NCBI GenBank assembly: GCA_017549765.1
Contig: JAFYNM010000003.1
Location: 186,001 to 250,000, forward strand
DNA length: 64,000 nucleotides
Direction: 5' to 3'
Source: Bacteroidales bacterium
Lineage (GTDB): Bacteria > Bacteroidota > Bacteroidia > Bacteroidales > WCHB1-69
Part shown: one piece after another, positions 1 to 9,136 of the stretch
Layout of the letters: each line of letters starts with the position of its first letter
Numbering within the stretch: position 1 is the stretch's first letter
Program-made: the position numbers and the translations under genes
The notes under the pieces: model-generated
Told to the model about the DNA's origin: nothing
The model's database searches: none
What the model saw: the letters and a program-made list of their open reading frames with translations, nothing else

Positions 1-674
1 TGATCACGGAAGCGCCGAAACCAGCGCCTGCTCCCGCGCCGAAGCAGGAGAGCAAGTCCAAGAACGAGCCTGTGACGCAGCCGACACCGGCCACGGCCAC
101 CATCAGTGAGAAGGCCAAGGAGGAGCCCAAGCCAGCAGCGCAACCCGCGAAGCCGGCGACACCTGTGACGACGACTCCGAAGCAGGACAAGCCGGAGCCG
201 GCGGCCGCCCCCGCCAGTCAGCCAGTCACGACAGTTCCCGACGGCAACGTGCCGAAAGCCGCTGTGGTGGATGGCAAGAACATCTTCATCCTCAACCCTT
301 ACTCGGTGCCCTTCAAGCAGGCCTACTATCCTTACACCAGCCGGCCTGTCTATGAGAACAACAAGACCCGTTTCATCATCGCCAAGCGCGGTGACACCTA
401 CGCCAAATTGGCCTCTTCCATGCAGATGTCCGAGAAGAACCTCCGCGCTTACAACGACGTATATGACGACTCCGAGCCCATCGAGGACGAGGTCATCTAC
501 TTGGAGATGAAGAGCACCAAGTCATCGGTAGAGTACCACACCTTGGCGGCAGGCGACACCTACCGCTATATCGCCCAGAAATACGGCATCCAGCTCAAGA
601 TCATCATCAAACGCAACAGCGGCGCCATCAGCTCCTATGGGGTAGGCGACAAAATCTGCATTGGTTGCAAATAA
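1..674 (+). CDS. LysM-repeat protein, 3' part only (probable peptidoglycan hydrolase)
   Basis: The reading frame is open from base 3 to the stop at 672-674, so the gene starts before the window. A GTG at 72 is in frame but lies inside a proline/alanine/lysine-rich linker that already runs from base 3, so I treat it as internal. The visible part has that linker (roughly bases 3-260), a short conserved segment, then two LysM modules: about bases 370-515 (KRGDTYAKLASSM...) and 528-665 (AAGDTYRYIAQKYGI...). LysM binds N-acetylglucosamine in peptidoglycan. In Bacteroidota this tail layout often follows an N-terminal glucosaminidase domain; that is an inference, since the N-terminus is not visible. 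The M23 peptidase gene follows after 21 bases, fitting a cell-wall cluster. Confidence 0.75.
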   Translation, partial: ITEAPKPAPAPAPKQESKSKNEPVTQPTPATATISEKAKEEPKPAAQPAKPATPVTTTPKQDKPEPAAAPASQPVTTVPDGNVPKAAVVDGKNIFILNPYSVPFKQAYYPYTSRPVYENNKTRFIIAKRGDTYAKLASSMQMSEKNLRAYNDVYDDSEPIEDEVIYLEMKSTKSSVEYHTLAAGDTYRYIAQKYGIQLKIIIKRNSGAISSYGVGDKICIGCK

Positions 675-695
675 TCACTCGACATCTCTTCCGCC

Positions 696-1658
696 ATGCC
701 CAACGGTTTTTACAAGTTCAACCCCAAAACACTCTCCTTTGAGAAGGTGAAGCTTGGTTTCAGGCACATCGCCAAGAGGATGGTGTGGGTGTTCCTCAGC
801 GGCATCGCCTTTGGGCTTCTTTTCATCTGGATAGCCTTCTACGTGATTGACTCTCCAAAGGAAAAGCTTCTGGAAAAGGAAAACAACGAGTTAAAGGCTG
901 AGGTGGAGGAGCTCAACACCAGGATAGACCTGATGTCGAAGGTCTTGTTGGACATTGAAGACCGTGACGACAACGTGTATCGCACCATTTTGGAGGCCGA
1001 CCCGGTGCCTGCCTCGGAGCGGTATCCGCTATTGTCGGTGCGTTCCGACGGTGACAGCCTGTCGCGTTCCGAGGCCAGCGCCATGCTGAAAGAAGCCAAC
1101 AAGAAAGCTGACAAGCTAATGGTCCGGCTGGCGGCGCAGACCAAGTCGTTGGACGAGTTGGAGCAGATTGCCGACAAGAAGTCGGAGATGCTCAACTGCA
1201 TTCCGGCCATCCGTCCTTTGAAGAACATGTACTCGGTGACTTCCGGTTTCGGGCGGCGTTATCATCCTGTCTTGAAGACATTGCGCTCTCACACGGGTGT
1301 GGACATTGCGGCGCCCAAGGGAACGCCCATCTATGCCACCGCCGACGGTGTCGTCACCAGTGAGAACCCTGGCAGTGGCTACGGCATCTGCGTGGTCATC
1401 AAACACGGATACACCTATAAGACACTATACGCTCACATGTCCAAGAAGACCGTCAAGGCCGGGCAGAAGGTGAAGCGCGGACAGCTCATCGGTTACGTAG
1501 GCACCTCGGGTATGGCCACCGGCTCGCACCTCCACTATGAAGTCATCAAGGGCGATCAGCGCGTCAACCCTGTCTATTACTTCTACAGCGACATCACGCC
1601 AGAGGAGTATAACGCCATCCTCGAATCTTCCAAGAAAGTGAACCAATCCCTATCCTAA
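696..1658 (+). CDS. M23 family membrane-anchored metallopeptidase
   Basis: 320 residues. One membrane segment lies at about residues 30-51, followed by a coiled-coil stretch (about 54-82, rich in K/E/L) and a C-terminal M23 (LytM) domain at about 178-295. The zinc-site motifs are complete: H199-x3-D203 (in LRSHTGVD) and HLH at 278-280, with H247 in the LYAHMS segment. The family cuts cross-links or stems in peptidoglycan, and proteins with this N-in anchor, coiled coil and M23 domain act in the periplasm. The gene starts 21 bases after the LysM gene. Its stop overlaps the next start as TAATG, so the two are translationally linked. The membrane anchor and zinc motifs make the class secure; the exact wall bond cut is unknown. 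Confidence 0.9.
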   Translation: MPNGFYKFNPKTLSFEKVKLGFRHIAKRMVWVFLSGIAFGLLFIWIAFYVIDSPKEKLLEKENNELKAEVEELNTRIDLMSKVLLDIEDRDDNVYRTILEADPVPASERYPLLSVRSDGDSLSRSEASAMLKEANKKADKLMVRLAAQTKSLDELEQIADKKSEMLNCIPAIRPLKNMYSVTSGFGRRYHPVLKTLRSHTGVDIAAPKGTPIYATADGVVTSENPGSGYGICVVIKHGYTYKTLYAHMSKKTVKAGQKVKRGQLIGYVGTSGMATGSHLHYEVIKGDQRVNPVYYFYSDITPEEYNAILESSKKVNQSLS

Positions 1659-3292
1659 TGACACGCCGTTTCCCATATCTCTTCTTATCGCTCCTGTTGC
1701 TCTGTACTGCCTGTACGCAGAAGCGCGGATCTGGCGACAAGATGATATTCCACTACAACGAGTCCGGCGGCATTCAGACCTTGGATCCAGCCTTTTCATC
1801 TGGGCAGGCGGTCATCTGGGCATGCAACCAACTCTACAACGGACTGGTGAACCTCGACGACTCCATGCGCATTGTTCCCGCTATCGCCAAGAGCTGGGAG
1901 ATCTCCGACGACGGCCTTATCTACACCTTTCATCTACGCTCCGATGTATGCTTCCACAACACCGACTTCTATCCTTTCAAAGAGAAGAGAGTGGTGAAAG
2001 CCGCCGACTTCGCATATAGTTTCGGCAGAATCCTGGATGGTTCCGTCGCCTCTCCGGGGGCATGGGTCTTCCAAAAGGTCAAGCGGAAAGCCGACGGCAC
2101 ACCATGTTTTGAGGCGGTAGATGACACCACCTTCCGCATCACGCTGTCGGAGTCTTTCCCGCCCTTCTTAGGTATCCTGACAATGAAATACTGCTCCGTG
2201 GTGCCTCGGGAGGTGGTGGAGCACTACGGCAAAGACTTCCGCAACCATCCTGTCGGCACGGGGCCTTTCAAGTTCCAGCTATGGCAGGAGGGTGTCAAAT
2301 TGGTGATGCGCAAGAACCCCGACTACTTTGAAAAGGACGAGCAGGGCGAGCCTCTCCCCTACCTCGACGCCGTGGCCGTCTCCTTCATCGTTGATAAGCA
2401 GTCCGTCTTCATGGAGTTCATGAAGGGCAGCATCGACTTCATGTCGGGGGTAGAGGCCTGCTACAAAGATGCGCTGCTCACGAAAGACGGGCAGCTGAAT
2501 CCCGAATACAAAGAGGAGATCACCATGCTCACAGGGCCCTACCTGAACACCGAATATTTGGGCTTCATGCTCAAAGACAAAGGTGATGGCAACCCTTTGT
2601 TGAACAGGAAGGTACGACAGGCCATCAACTACGGTTTTGATCGCGAAAAGATGATGAAGTTCCTGCGCAACAACGTCGGCTATGCCGGCACGGCAGGCTT
2701 CATCCCGATGGGGATGGAGTGCTTTGATGCAGAGAAGGTAAAGGGCTACGACTATGACCCTGGCAAGGCCGCCAAATTACTGGAAGAGGCTGGTTATCCC
2801 CACGGCAAGGGTCTGCCGCCCATCAGCGTGGCGGTGTCGGTCAACTATGTGGATCTGTGCCAATACATCCAACACGAGCTGGCGCAGATCGGCATCGACT
2901 TGCGGTTGGATGTCACGCAGGGAGCGCAGCAGCGCGAGATGATGCGCAGTTACCAGCTGCCCTTCTTCCGCGGCTCCTGGATCTGCGACTATCCCGATGC
3001 AGAGAACTATATGGCCCTGTTCTACTCCAAGAACCTGCAGCCCAACGGTTCCAACTACACCCACTATGTAAACCCCACCTTCGACAAGCTGTACGAGCGC
3101 TCGCAACGCTGCACCGACGAAGAAAAGCGTAACGAATACTACCAGCGTATGGACTCCCTCTTGATGGCCGACGCTCCCGTGGTGGTGCTCTACTACGATC
3201 AGGTTGTGCGTTTCACCCGCAAAGAGGTCACAGGAATGGGCATCAACCCCATCAATATGCTGGACTTAAGGAGAGTAAAGATAGGGAGTTAG
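1658..3292 (+). CDS. ABC transporter substrate-binding lipoprotein, peptide/nickel type (SBP family 5)
   Basis: 544 residues. The N-terminus is a lipoprotein signal with C19 as the probable lipidated residue. The rest has the family-5 solute-binding layout: the early segment on oligopeptide entry (ALDPAFSSG-like, NQLYNGLV), the motif VVKAADFAYSFGRI and GTGPFKFQLWQEGVKLVMRK. Family members bind oligopeptides or similar ligands and pass them to an ABC permease. The start codon overlaps the M23 stop (TAATG). No permease genes adjoin it; a double-domain ABC ATPase of the matching class is encoded far away at 51325-53043, so a shared importer with unlinked parts is possible. The neighbouring M23 gene hints at recycling of cell-wall peptides, an inference only. 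It ends three bases from the converging dxs gene. Confidence 0.87.
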   Translation: MTRRFPYLFLSLLLLCTACTQKRGSGDKMIFHYNESGGIQTLDPAFSSGQAVIWACNQLYNGLVNLDDSMRIVPAIAKSWEISDDGLIYTFHLRSDVCFHNTDFYPFKEKRVVKAADFAYSFGRILDGSVASPGAWVFQKVKRKADGTPCFEAVDDTTFRITLSESFPPFLGILTMKYCSVVPREVVEHYGKDFRNHPVGTGPFKFQLWQEGVKLVMRKNPDYFEKDEQGEPLPYLDAVAVSFIVDKQSVFMEFMKGSIDFMSGVEACYKDALLTKDGQLNPEYKEEITMLTGPYLNTEYLGFMLKDKGDGNPLLNRKVRQAINYGFDREKMMKFLRNNVGYAGTAGFIPMGMECFDAEKVKGYDYDPGKAAKLLEEAGYPHGKGLPPISVAVSVNYVDLCQYIQHELAQIGIDLRLDVTQGAQQREMMRSYQLPFFRGSWICDYPDAENYMALFYSKNLQPNGSNYTHYVNPTFDKLYERSQRCTDEEKRNEYYQRMDSLLMADAPVVVLYYDQVVRFTRKEVTGMGINPINMLDLRRVKIGS

Positions 3293-3295
3293 GGA

Positions 3296-5188
3296 CTACC
3301 CCAGCTGCCGTATTTTCTCAGCGATATGCTCCACATCGAAGCCTACCTCTTGATAAAGCGACGGGATGTCGCCGTGGGAGATGAAGCGGTCGGGCAAGGC
3401 GATATGTTCCAGACGGATGTTATTAAGCTGGTTCGACTCCAGAAACTCAGCAATCGCAGAGAAGAGCCCTCCCTTCTCGGTGCCGTCTTCCACAGTCATC
3501 CAGACTGGGTACCGCTGGGCCAGCTCATGCAACATAGCCTCGTCCAGGGGCTTCAGGAAGCGAACATCAAGATGGGCAGGGTGAATGCCGTCTGCTTCGG
3601 TCATCTCTAACGCCTTGGAGACCTGGTTGGCCAGGGGACCGATAGAGAGTACGAGCACCTTCTCACCCTCTTGTAGGAGTTCGCTCTTTCCGATGGGTAG
3701 CACCTGGGGCTCGTTGTGCCAGTCGAGGAGCACGCCGCGCCCGCGGGGGTAGCGTATCACAAAGGGCAAGCCTTGGACCTGCGCGTTGCGATATGCGGTC
3801 CACATCAGGTTGCGGAGCTCATGTTCGTTGCGAGGGGAAGAGATGATGATGTCAGGAACAGAGCGCAGGAAGGCCAGATCGAAGGCCCCCTGATGCGTGG
3901 CGCCATCCTCCCCCACCAAGCCGGCCCGGTCGATGCAGAAGATGACAGGCAGCTTTTGCAAGGCTACATCGTGAATCACCTGATCATAGCCGCGCTGCAG
4001 GAAGGAAGAATAGATATTGCAGAAAACCGTCAGTCCGTCAGTCACCATGCCAGCCGCGAAGGTGACGGCATGTTGTTCAGCGATGCCCACATCAAAGACC
4101 CTTTCAGGAAACTCGGCGTCCATGATGGTCAAGGAGCATCCCGTGGCCATAGCGGGCGTGATGCCCACCACCTTGTCGTCCCGGCGGGCAATCTCAAGGA
4201 GGGTTTGACCAAACACATCCTGATATTTCGGGGGTTGGTCGCCCGTCTCAGGCTTGATAATCTGGCCCGTGTCCGGATCGAACTTACCCGGAGCATGGTA
4301 GGTCGTCTGGTTCTGCTCTGCCATCTCCAGTCCTTTGCCCTTCACGGTGATGACATGCAACAGTTGCAATCCCGGTAGTTGTTTCAAGCTGCGCAAGGTT
4401 TTGACCAAGTAAATGACATCATGTCCGTCGGCGGGTCCGAAGTAGCGATATCCGAGGCTCTGGAACCAGTTGCTGCCGCCCAGCAGATAGCCCTTGAGCC
4501 CATTGCCCATCTTGCTGAAGAAGCGGGTGATGGCATTGGAGCTCTTCGACTTGAAGGTGAAAAGGTTCCAAACTCTGTTTTTGAAGCGGTTATAGGCGGG
4601 CGAGGCAGTCAGGGTAAGCAGATATTTGCTCATGGCACCCGTACTTTGGTCTATGGATATCTTGTTGTCATTCAGGATGACGAGCATATTGACATCGCGG
4701 TAGGCAGCCTGGTTCATCGCTTCGAAGGCCATGCCTCCGCCGATGGCACCATCGCCAATCACCGCGATATGGTTACGCTCCTTATCACCTTTCAATTTAG
4801 AGGCCATAGCCATACCTAATACGGCCGAAATGGAGGTGGAAGAGTGTCCTGTGCCGAATGCATCATATTCGCTCTCCTCGCGGCGCGGGAAGCCGCTGAT
4901 ACCGTTGTAGCACCTGTTGGTATGGAACTGGTCCTTACGCCCGGTCAGAATCTTGTGACAGTATGCCTGGTGTCCCACATCCCACACCAACTTGTCATCG
5001 GGCGTATCGAAGACGTAGTGCAGGGCGACGGTCAGTTCCACGACACCGAGGCTGGAACCCAGATGTCCCGGATGTTCAGCGGTCTGCTCGATAATAAAGC
5101 GACGCAGCTCCTGGCACAGGGTCGGCAACTCCTCGAGAGAGAGCTTCCGCAAGTCTTCCGGTGTCTGAATCTGATCCAAATATCCCAT
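3296..5188 (-). CDS. dxs: 1-deoxy-D-xylulose-5-phosphate synthase
   Basis: 630 residues, the usual length. The enzyme joins pyruvate and glyceraldehyde 3-phosphate, with thiamine diphosphate as cofactor, in the first step of the MEP isoprenoid pathway. Visible motifs: EHPGHLGSSLGVVELTVAL near the N-terminus, the ThDP/metal-binding GDGAIGGGMAFEAMN with NDNKISI, and the transketolase-like pyrimidine-domain segment VGIAEQHAVTFAAGM, followed by CIDRAGLVGEDGATHQG. It is the last gene of a tight minus-strand operon: only two bases separate it from the upstream glycosyltransferase. No terminator was visible in the three bases between its stop and the converging gene. Confidence 0.97.
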   Translation of the reverse strand: MGYLDQIQTPEDLRKLSLEELPTLCQELRRFIIEQTAEHPGHLGSSLGVVELTVALHYVFDTPDDKLVWDVGHQAYCHKILTGRKDQFHTNRCYNGISGFPRREESEYDAFGTGHSSTSISAVLGMAMASKLKGDKERNHIAVIGDGAIGGGMAFEAMNQAAYRDVNMLVILNDNKISIDQSTGAMSKYLLTLTASPAYNRFKNRVWNLFTFKSKSSNAITRFFSKMGNGLKGYLLGGSNWFQSLGYRYFGPADGHDVIYLVKTLRSLKQLPGLQLLHVITVKGKGLEMAEQNQTTYHAPGKFDPDTGQIIKPETGDQPPKYQDVFGQTLLEIARRDDKVVGITPAMATGCSLTIMDAEFPERVFDVGIAEQHAVTFAAGMVTDGLTVFCNIYSSFLQRGYDQVIHDVALQKLPVIFCIDRAGLVGEDGATHQGAFDLAFLRSVPDIIISSPRNEHELRNLMWTAYRNAQVQGLPFVIRYPRGRGVLLDWHNEPQVLPIGKSELLQEGEKVLVLSIGPLANQVSKALEMTEADGIHPAHLDVRFLKPLDEAMLHELAQRYPVWMTVEDGTEKGGLFSAIAEFLESNQLNNIRLEHIALPDRFISHGDIPSLYQEVGFDVEHIAEKIRQLG

Positions 5189-5190
5189 CT

Positions 5191-6399
5191 CTATTTTTTA
5201 AGCATTCGGTTATAGAAATCCATCAGCTGATCTTTGAGCAATGCGCTGTTATGGTGTACGGAGATAAACTCCCGGGCGTTTTCGCCAATGATGGAGCAGA
5301 GGTCCGGGGTGGCCACGCACTTGCTGATGACGGAGACAAACTCTTCGGGTGTGTCGGCGATGAACAGATGTTTGCCGTTTTCCACATCCAGGCCTTGAGC
5401 GCCCACTGAGGTGGTGATGACCACCTTGCCCAGCGCCATGCCTTCGATAATCTTGATCCGGATACCGCTACCGGAGAGCAGCGGCACCACCATGATATCG
5501 TGTTGGAGCATGAATTCATTGGCATCAGGCACCGAGCCGGCCATGATGACATGTGGATCCTTGCGCTCATACAGAGACTCAGGGATATGATGACCGGCAA
5601 TGGTGAATGTCAGCTCTGGATGTTCTTTCAGGATCTCGGGCCACACCTCGTCCAAAAACCATTCAATGCCTTCCACATTCGGGGTCCAGTTCATACTGCC
5701 CAGGTGGAAAATAGAGGGCTCATCGGAAGGGATATAGTCATCTTCGTCGTCATATTTCTCCAAATCGATGCCAAAAGTGAGGACCTCTCCCACCGTATCG
5801 GGAGACAGCGCGTGGAAAAACTCATAGTCTGGGGTGGAGATGGTCAGATAGCCATCCACAGATTGCAAAATCTTACGTTCCACATGTTCCAGCTGACGGG
5901 CATTCATGCGATAGAGCAGCTTGCGCAGAAGATTATGCTCATTTTGTGCCAGACGCTCCCAAATTTCGTGTTCGATGTTGTGCATCCGCATCACCACGGG
6001 GGCTTTGCTGTATTTGCGCACCACAGGGATATAGGACATCATATAGATGGACTCGATATGGATGATATCGAAGGTCTCTCTTTTCAGGATCTGTGCCAAC
6101 AGCGAGACCATCTGCTTGGAGTAGAAGCGGCTGATATGGTAAGATGCTTGTGTAAAAAGGGTTTTGAAAGCATCTTTGATATGCGGGGTGGTATCCACGA
6201 AGACAGACTCGAAACAGGTCTTCTGCAGATAGCCCTCGGGGAAGGCCTTCATCTTGACTGGGTGTTTCGGGGTCTCGATGGCCACGACCTTCACTTCTTG
6301 TCCGCTGCTCAGGAGCATATCGGTGACGTTATGGATAGCCACACAGCCGCCGTCAACCAGCGGATGGGGCGGTTTATGACACAGTTGTAGTATTTTCAT
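5191..6399 (-). CDS. Glycosyltransferase, GT-B fold (GT4-like)
   Basis: 402 residues. The N-terminal segment MKILQLCHKPPHPLVDGGC is the first strand and loop of a GT-B Rossmann domain, with the acceptor-side glycine-rich turn. The C-terminal domain has the nucleotide-sugar site, SGIRIKIIEGMALGKVVITT, as in GT4-family transferases, preceded by HLGSMNWTPNVEGIEWFL. It probably adds a sugar from a nucleotide-sugar to a surface glycan on the cytoplasmic side; donor and acceptor cannot be read from sequence. Its ATG lies within the 3' end of the upstream LptF/LptG-type gene (26-base overlap), and dxs starts two bases after its stop, so all three are co-transcribed. Confidence 0.87.
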   Translation of the reverse strand: MKILQLCHKPPHPLVDGGCVAIHNVTDMLLSSGQEVKVVAIETPKHPVKMKAFPEGYLQKTCFESVFVDTTPHIKDAFKTLFTQASYHISRFYSKQMVSLLAQILKRETFDIIHIESIYMMSYIPVVRKYSKAPVVMRMHNIEHEIWERLAQNEHNLLRKLLYRMNARQLEHVERKILQSVDGYLTISTPDYEFFHALSPDTVGEVLTFGIDLEKYDDEDDYIPSDEPSIFHLGSMNWTPNVEGIEWFLDEVWPEILKEHPELTFTIAGHHIPESLYERKDPHVIMAGSVPDANEFMLQHDIMVVPLLSGSGIRIKIIEGMALGKVVITTSVGAQGLDVENGKHLFIADTPEEFVSVISKCVATPDLCSIIGENAREFISVHHNSALLKDQLMDFYNRMLKK

Positions 6400-7840
6400 T
6401 GCGTTTTTTAAATATCTTCAGGTTTTTTAAATTCTCGATGAACTTGGCATAGGTGTCGGGAGAGAGTACGGAAGAGTCTGTCGTGGCGTGATAGGTCAGG
6501 AAGACGCATATCGGGAGCAGTACAAAGGAGGAGAGCCACATGCCGAACCAGACGGGCAAGGGACTGCTCTTGGAGAGTTTCTCTCCGATAATGGAGATGG
6601 CGAAATAGAAGGTGAAGAAGACCACTGTGATGACGAGGGGAATGCCGATGCCACCCTTGCGGATGATAGAGCCGAGGGGTGCGCCGACAAAGAAGAAGAG
6701 CAGACAGGCCACCGCCAGGGTGAACTTCCGGTACAACTCGATCTGATAGTTCCAAAGCTGATGGGTACGGTAGTGGACATCCTGGAAGGTGTAGTTGAGG
6801 GCGTAGGTGGTGTTCCGGATGCCGTGCTCAGCCAGTTGGAGCACTCGAGCGCGAAAGTCATCGTTATATTCCTCCAGAGGTCGAATTCCCTCCGTGGAGG
6901 CAGAATCCACCCGATCATTGTCCTGTACTACGGCATTAAAGAAGTAGAGACAATGGAAGAACACATTGGCAGTGCTTTGGTTTTGGGTTTTGATATGATA
7001 CTTGGCCGTATCAATCTGTTCGTTCAGCTGTTTGATGGAAAGCGCCGAGGAGTGGTTCTCGTAGAAACTGGCATCCACATTCTGTGCGGTGAAGTCCGAC
7101 ATGTCGAAGCGCTTATACTGCTTGTCGAAAGTGGCGCGCATCAAAGGGTAATGGGTGCGTGCGTCGTAGTTGCCGCGCGTCACCGAGGACTCGTCCCAGC
7201 TGGACCCGTTGTAGAGGGTAAACAGCAGGTACCGCTTGTCGGGGGTAACCACCATCGTGCCCTTTTCAGCGCTGGTCACATTGATATTGCCTTGGTGTTT
7301 GGAGTGGTCGTAGATGAGAATATCCTTGATTGTCACCCCGTCGGGCATCTTCTTGCCCACACGGATGGCATAGTTGTCGATGTCAGTATAGAAGACGCCC
7401 TCCGTGATGTTAAGTGCGGGCTTTTGCTCTTGAATGTCGAAAAGCAGCATCTTCAATTTTACGGAAGCACGGGGGATGACATCGTTAGAGACCTCGAAGG
7501 CCAGGCAACCGATGAGGATGGAGACAATAGCCAGGGGCATCATCATCCGGCGGGTGGAGACACCGGCCGATTTCAGCGCCACAATCTCAGACCGTTCGCC
7601 CATATTGCCGAAAGTCATCAGCGAGGCCAGCAGCACAGCCAGCGGGAAGGCCATCGATGAGAGGGTAATGGAGGCGTAAAAGAGCAGTTTGAGCAGCACG
7701 CCCATGCCCAATCCCTTACCGACCAGCTCATCGACCCACTTCCACAGAAACTGCATCAGCAGGACAAAGAGCGCCACAAAGAAGGTCAGGACAAATGGGC
7801 CCAGGAAGTTCTTGCACAAATAACGGTCGGTAATCTTCAC
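6374..7840 (-). CDS. LptF/LptG family permease (YjgP/YjgQ)
   Basis: 488 residues. The N-terminal MKITDRYLCKNFLGPFVLTFFVALFVLLMQ segment and the MGERSEIVALKSAGVSTRRMM loop are typical of the membrane components of the LPS export ABC complex LptBFG, which pulls LPS from the inner membrane towards the outer one. Three membrane segments lie at the N-terminus (about residues 10-120) and three near the C-terminus (about 370-460), flanking a large periplasmic domain, as in the family. Bacteroidota have two such paralogues; sequence alone does not say whether this is LptF or LptG. It sits 14 bases after the transketolase gene and overlaps the glycosyltransferase gene. Confidence 0.9.
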   Translation of the reverse strand: MKITDRYLCKNFLGPFVLTFFVALFVLLMQFLWKWVDELVGKGLGMGVLLKLLFYASITLSSMAFPLAVLLASLMTFGNMGERSEIVALKSAGVSTRRMMMPLAIVSILIGCLAFEVSNDVIPRASVKLKMLLFDIQEQKPALNITEGVFYTDIDNYAIRVGKKMPDGVTIKDILIYDHSKHQGNINVTSAEKGTMVVTPDKRYLLFTLYNGSSWDESSVTRGNYDARTHYPLMRATFDKQYKRFDMSDFTAQNVDASFYENHSSALSIKQLNEQIDTAKYHIKTQNQSTANVFFHCLYFFNAVVQDNDRVDSASTEGIRPLEEYNDDFRARVLQLAEHGIRNTTYALNYTFQDVHYRTHQLWNYQIELYRKFTLAVACLLFFFVGAPLGSIIRKGGIGIPLVITVVFFTFYFAISIIGEKLSKSSPLPVWFGMWLSSFVLLPICVFLTYHATTDSSVLSPDTYAKFIENLKNLKIFKKRNENTTTVS

Positions 7841-7854
7841 GGTTGCGCTGATTG

Positions 7855-8697
7855 TTAGTAATCACCAAGCGTCTCGGGCAGCTGAGCCAGTGCGGCAGCG
7901 GCCTGTTCGTCATTCGGAGCGGAACCGTGCCATTTGTGTGTTCCCATCATGAAATCGACACCCATGCCCATCTCCGTCTTCATGATGATGGCTATCGGCT
8001 TGCCGTTATGGGCCAGTTTCTTGGCCAGCTTGAGCGTCATGACACACGACTTCATATCGTTACCGTTCATCTCCAAAACGAGCCAGTTGAAAGACTCCAG
8101 CTTGGCGCGCAGATTACCGAGGCTGTTGACAGAGTCCACAGGACCGTCAATCTGCTTTCCGTTATAGTCGATGGTGACGATAAGGTTATCGACTTTGTTG
8201 TTAGGGGCGAACATCAAGGCTTCCCAGATTTGGCCTTCTTCCAGTTCTCCGTCACCGGTAAGGGCGAAGACCAGGTTAGGATCCTGGTTAGCCTTCTTGG
8301 CCAGAGCAGCGCCGATGGCGACAGAGACCCCTTGTCCCAGCGAGCCGGAGGCTACACGTACGCCCGGAAGTCCCTCCACTGGGGTGGGGTGACCTTGCAG
8401 ACGTGTATGCAGCTTGCGGAAGGTGGCAAGCTCAGAAACGGGGAAAAAGCCCCTGCGTGCCATTACACTGTACAAGACTGGAGAGATATGACCGTTAGAC
8501 AGGAAGAACATATCCTCACCTGCTCCCTCTTTGGTGAAGGCCTCGGGAGCGATATGCATGATTTCAAAATAGAGGGCCGTCATGAAATCGGCACATCCCA
8601 GAGAGCCACCAGGGTGTCCAGACTGAGCTCCGTGTACCATGCGAACAATGTCTCTTCTTACTTGAGCGGCAATAGATTCTAACTCTTTGATTTCCAT
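7855..8697 (-). CDS. Transketolase, N-terminal (ThDP-binding) subunit
   Basis: 280 residues, matching the N-terminal half of a transketolase. Visible motifs: GAQSGHPGGSLGCADFMTAL and the thiamine-diphosphate segment GDGELEEGQIWEALMFAPN with NLIVTIDYNGKQIDG. Many Bacteria encode transketolase as two genes, with the C-terminal (pyrimidine/C-domain) subunit directly downstream. Here the next gene in the operon is the LptF/LptG-type permease, and no C-terminal subunit is found in the window. With its partner the enzyme moves two-carbon units between sugar phosphates in the pentose phosphate pathway; its ThDP chemistry parallels that of dxs later in the operon. Gaps to its neighbours are 22 bases (HIT gene) and 14 bases. 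Confidence 0.93.
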   Translation of the reverse strand: MEIKELESIAAQVRRDIVRMVHGAQSGHPGGSLGCADFMTALYFEIMHIAPEAFTKEGAGEDMFFLSNGHISPVLYSVMARRGFFPVSELATFRKLHTRLQGHPTPVEGLPGVRVASGSLGQGVSVAIGAALAKKANQDPNLVFALTGDGELEEGQIWEALMFAPNNKVDNLIVTIDYNGKQIDGPVDSVNSLGNLRAKLESFNWLVLEMNGNDMKSCVMTLKLAKKLAHNGKPIAIIMKTEMGMGVDFMMGTHKWHGSAPNDEQAAAALAQLPETLGDY

Positions 8698-8719
8698 AAT
8701 GTTGATATCTTAAACGTGA

Positions 8720-9118
8720 TTATTCGATCGAAGACGAGATTTTTTGAGCTATCTCGGAAAACTCTTCGGGCGTAAGTTGTACGCGTTCGGCCTTGAAGTC
8801 CAAGTCGCCGACACCGTTGATGGGAACCAGGTGGATATGGGTATGGGGCACATCGATGCCGATGACCGCTAAGCCGATGCGTTTGCAGGGCATCGCCTTC
8901 TCCAGACCGAGCGCCACCTTCTTGGCGAAGACCATCATCTTCCCGAGCAGTTCGTCAGGCAGGTCGAAGATGTAGTCGTTCTGCAGTTTCGTGATGACCA
9001 AGGTGTGGCCTTTGGCGAGGGGAGAGATATCCAGAAAAGCGAAGAAGTTCTCATCTTCGGCAATCTTATAGCAAGGGATCTCACCTTTGACGATTTTGGT
9101 AAAGATAGTTTCTTCCAT
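8720..9118 (-). CDS. HIT family nucleotide-binding protein (HinT-like)
   Basis: 132 residues. The C-terminal histidine triad is visible as VPHTHIHLVPI (H-x-H-x-H), with the N-terminal IFTKIVKGEIPCYKIAEDE characteristic of HinT-type purine nucleoside phosphoramidases and Ap4A-hydrolase-like proteins. Members hydrolyse AMP-linked compounds in the cytoplasm; the precise substrate is not predictable. It lies 18 bases downstream of greA and 22 bases upstream of the transketolase subunit, a tight operon arrangement often seen for greA-HIT pairs in this phylum. Confidence 0.93.
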   Translation of the reverse strand: MEETIFTKIVKGEIPCYKIAEDENFFAFLDISPLAKGHTLVITKLQNDYIFDLPDELLGKMMVFAKKVALGLEKAMPCKRIGLAVIGIDVPHTHIHLVPINGVGDLDFKAERVQLTPEEFSEIAQKISSSIE

Positions 9119-9136
9119 GATCTTAGAACTTTTTTA

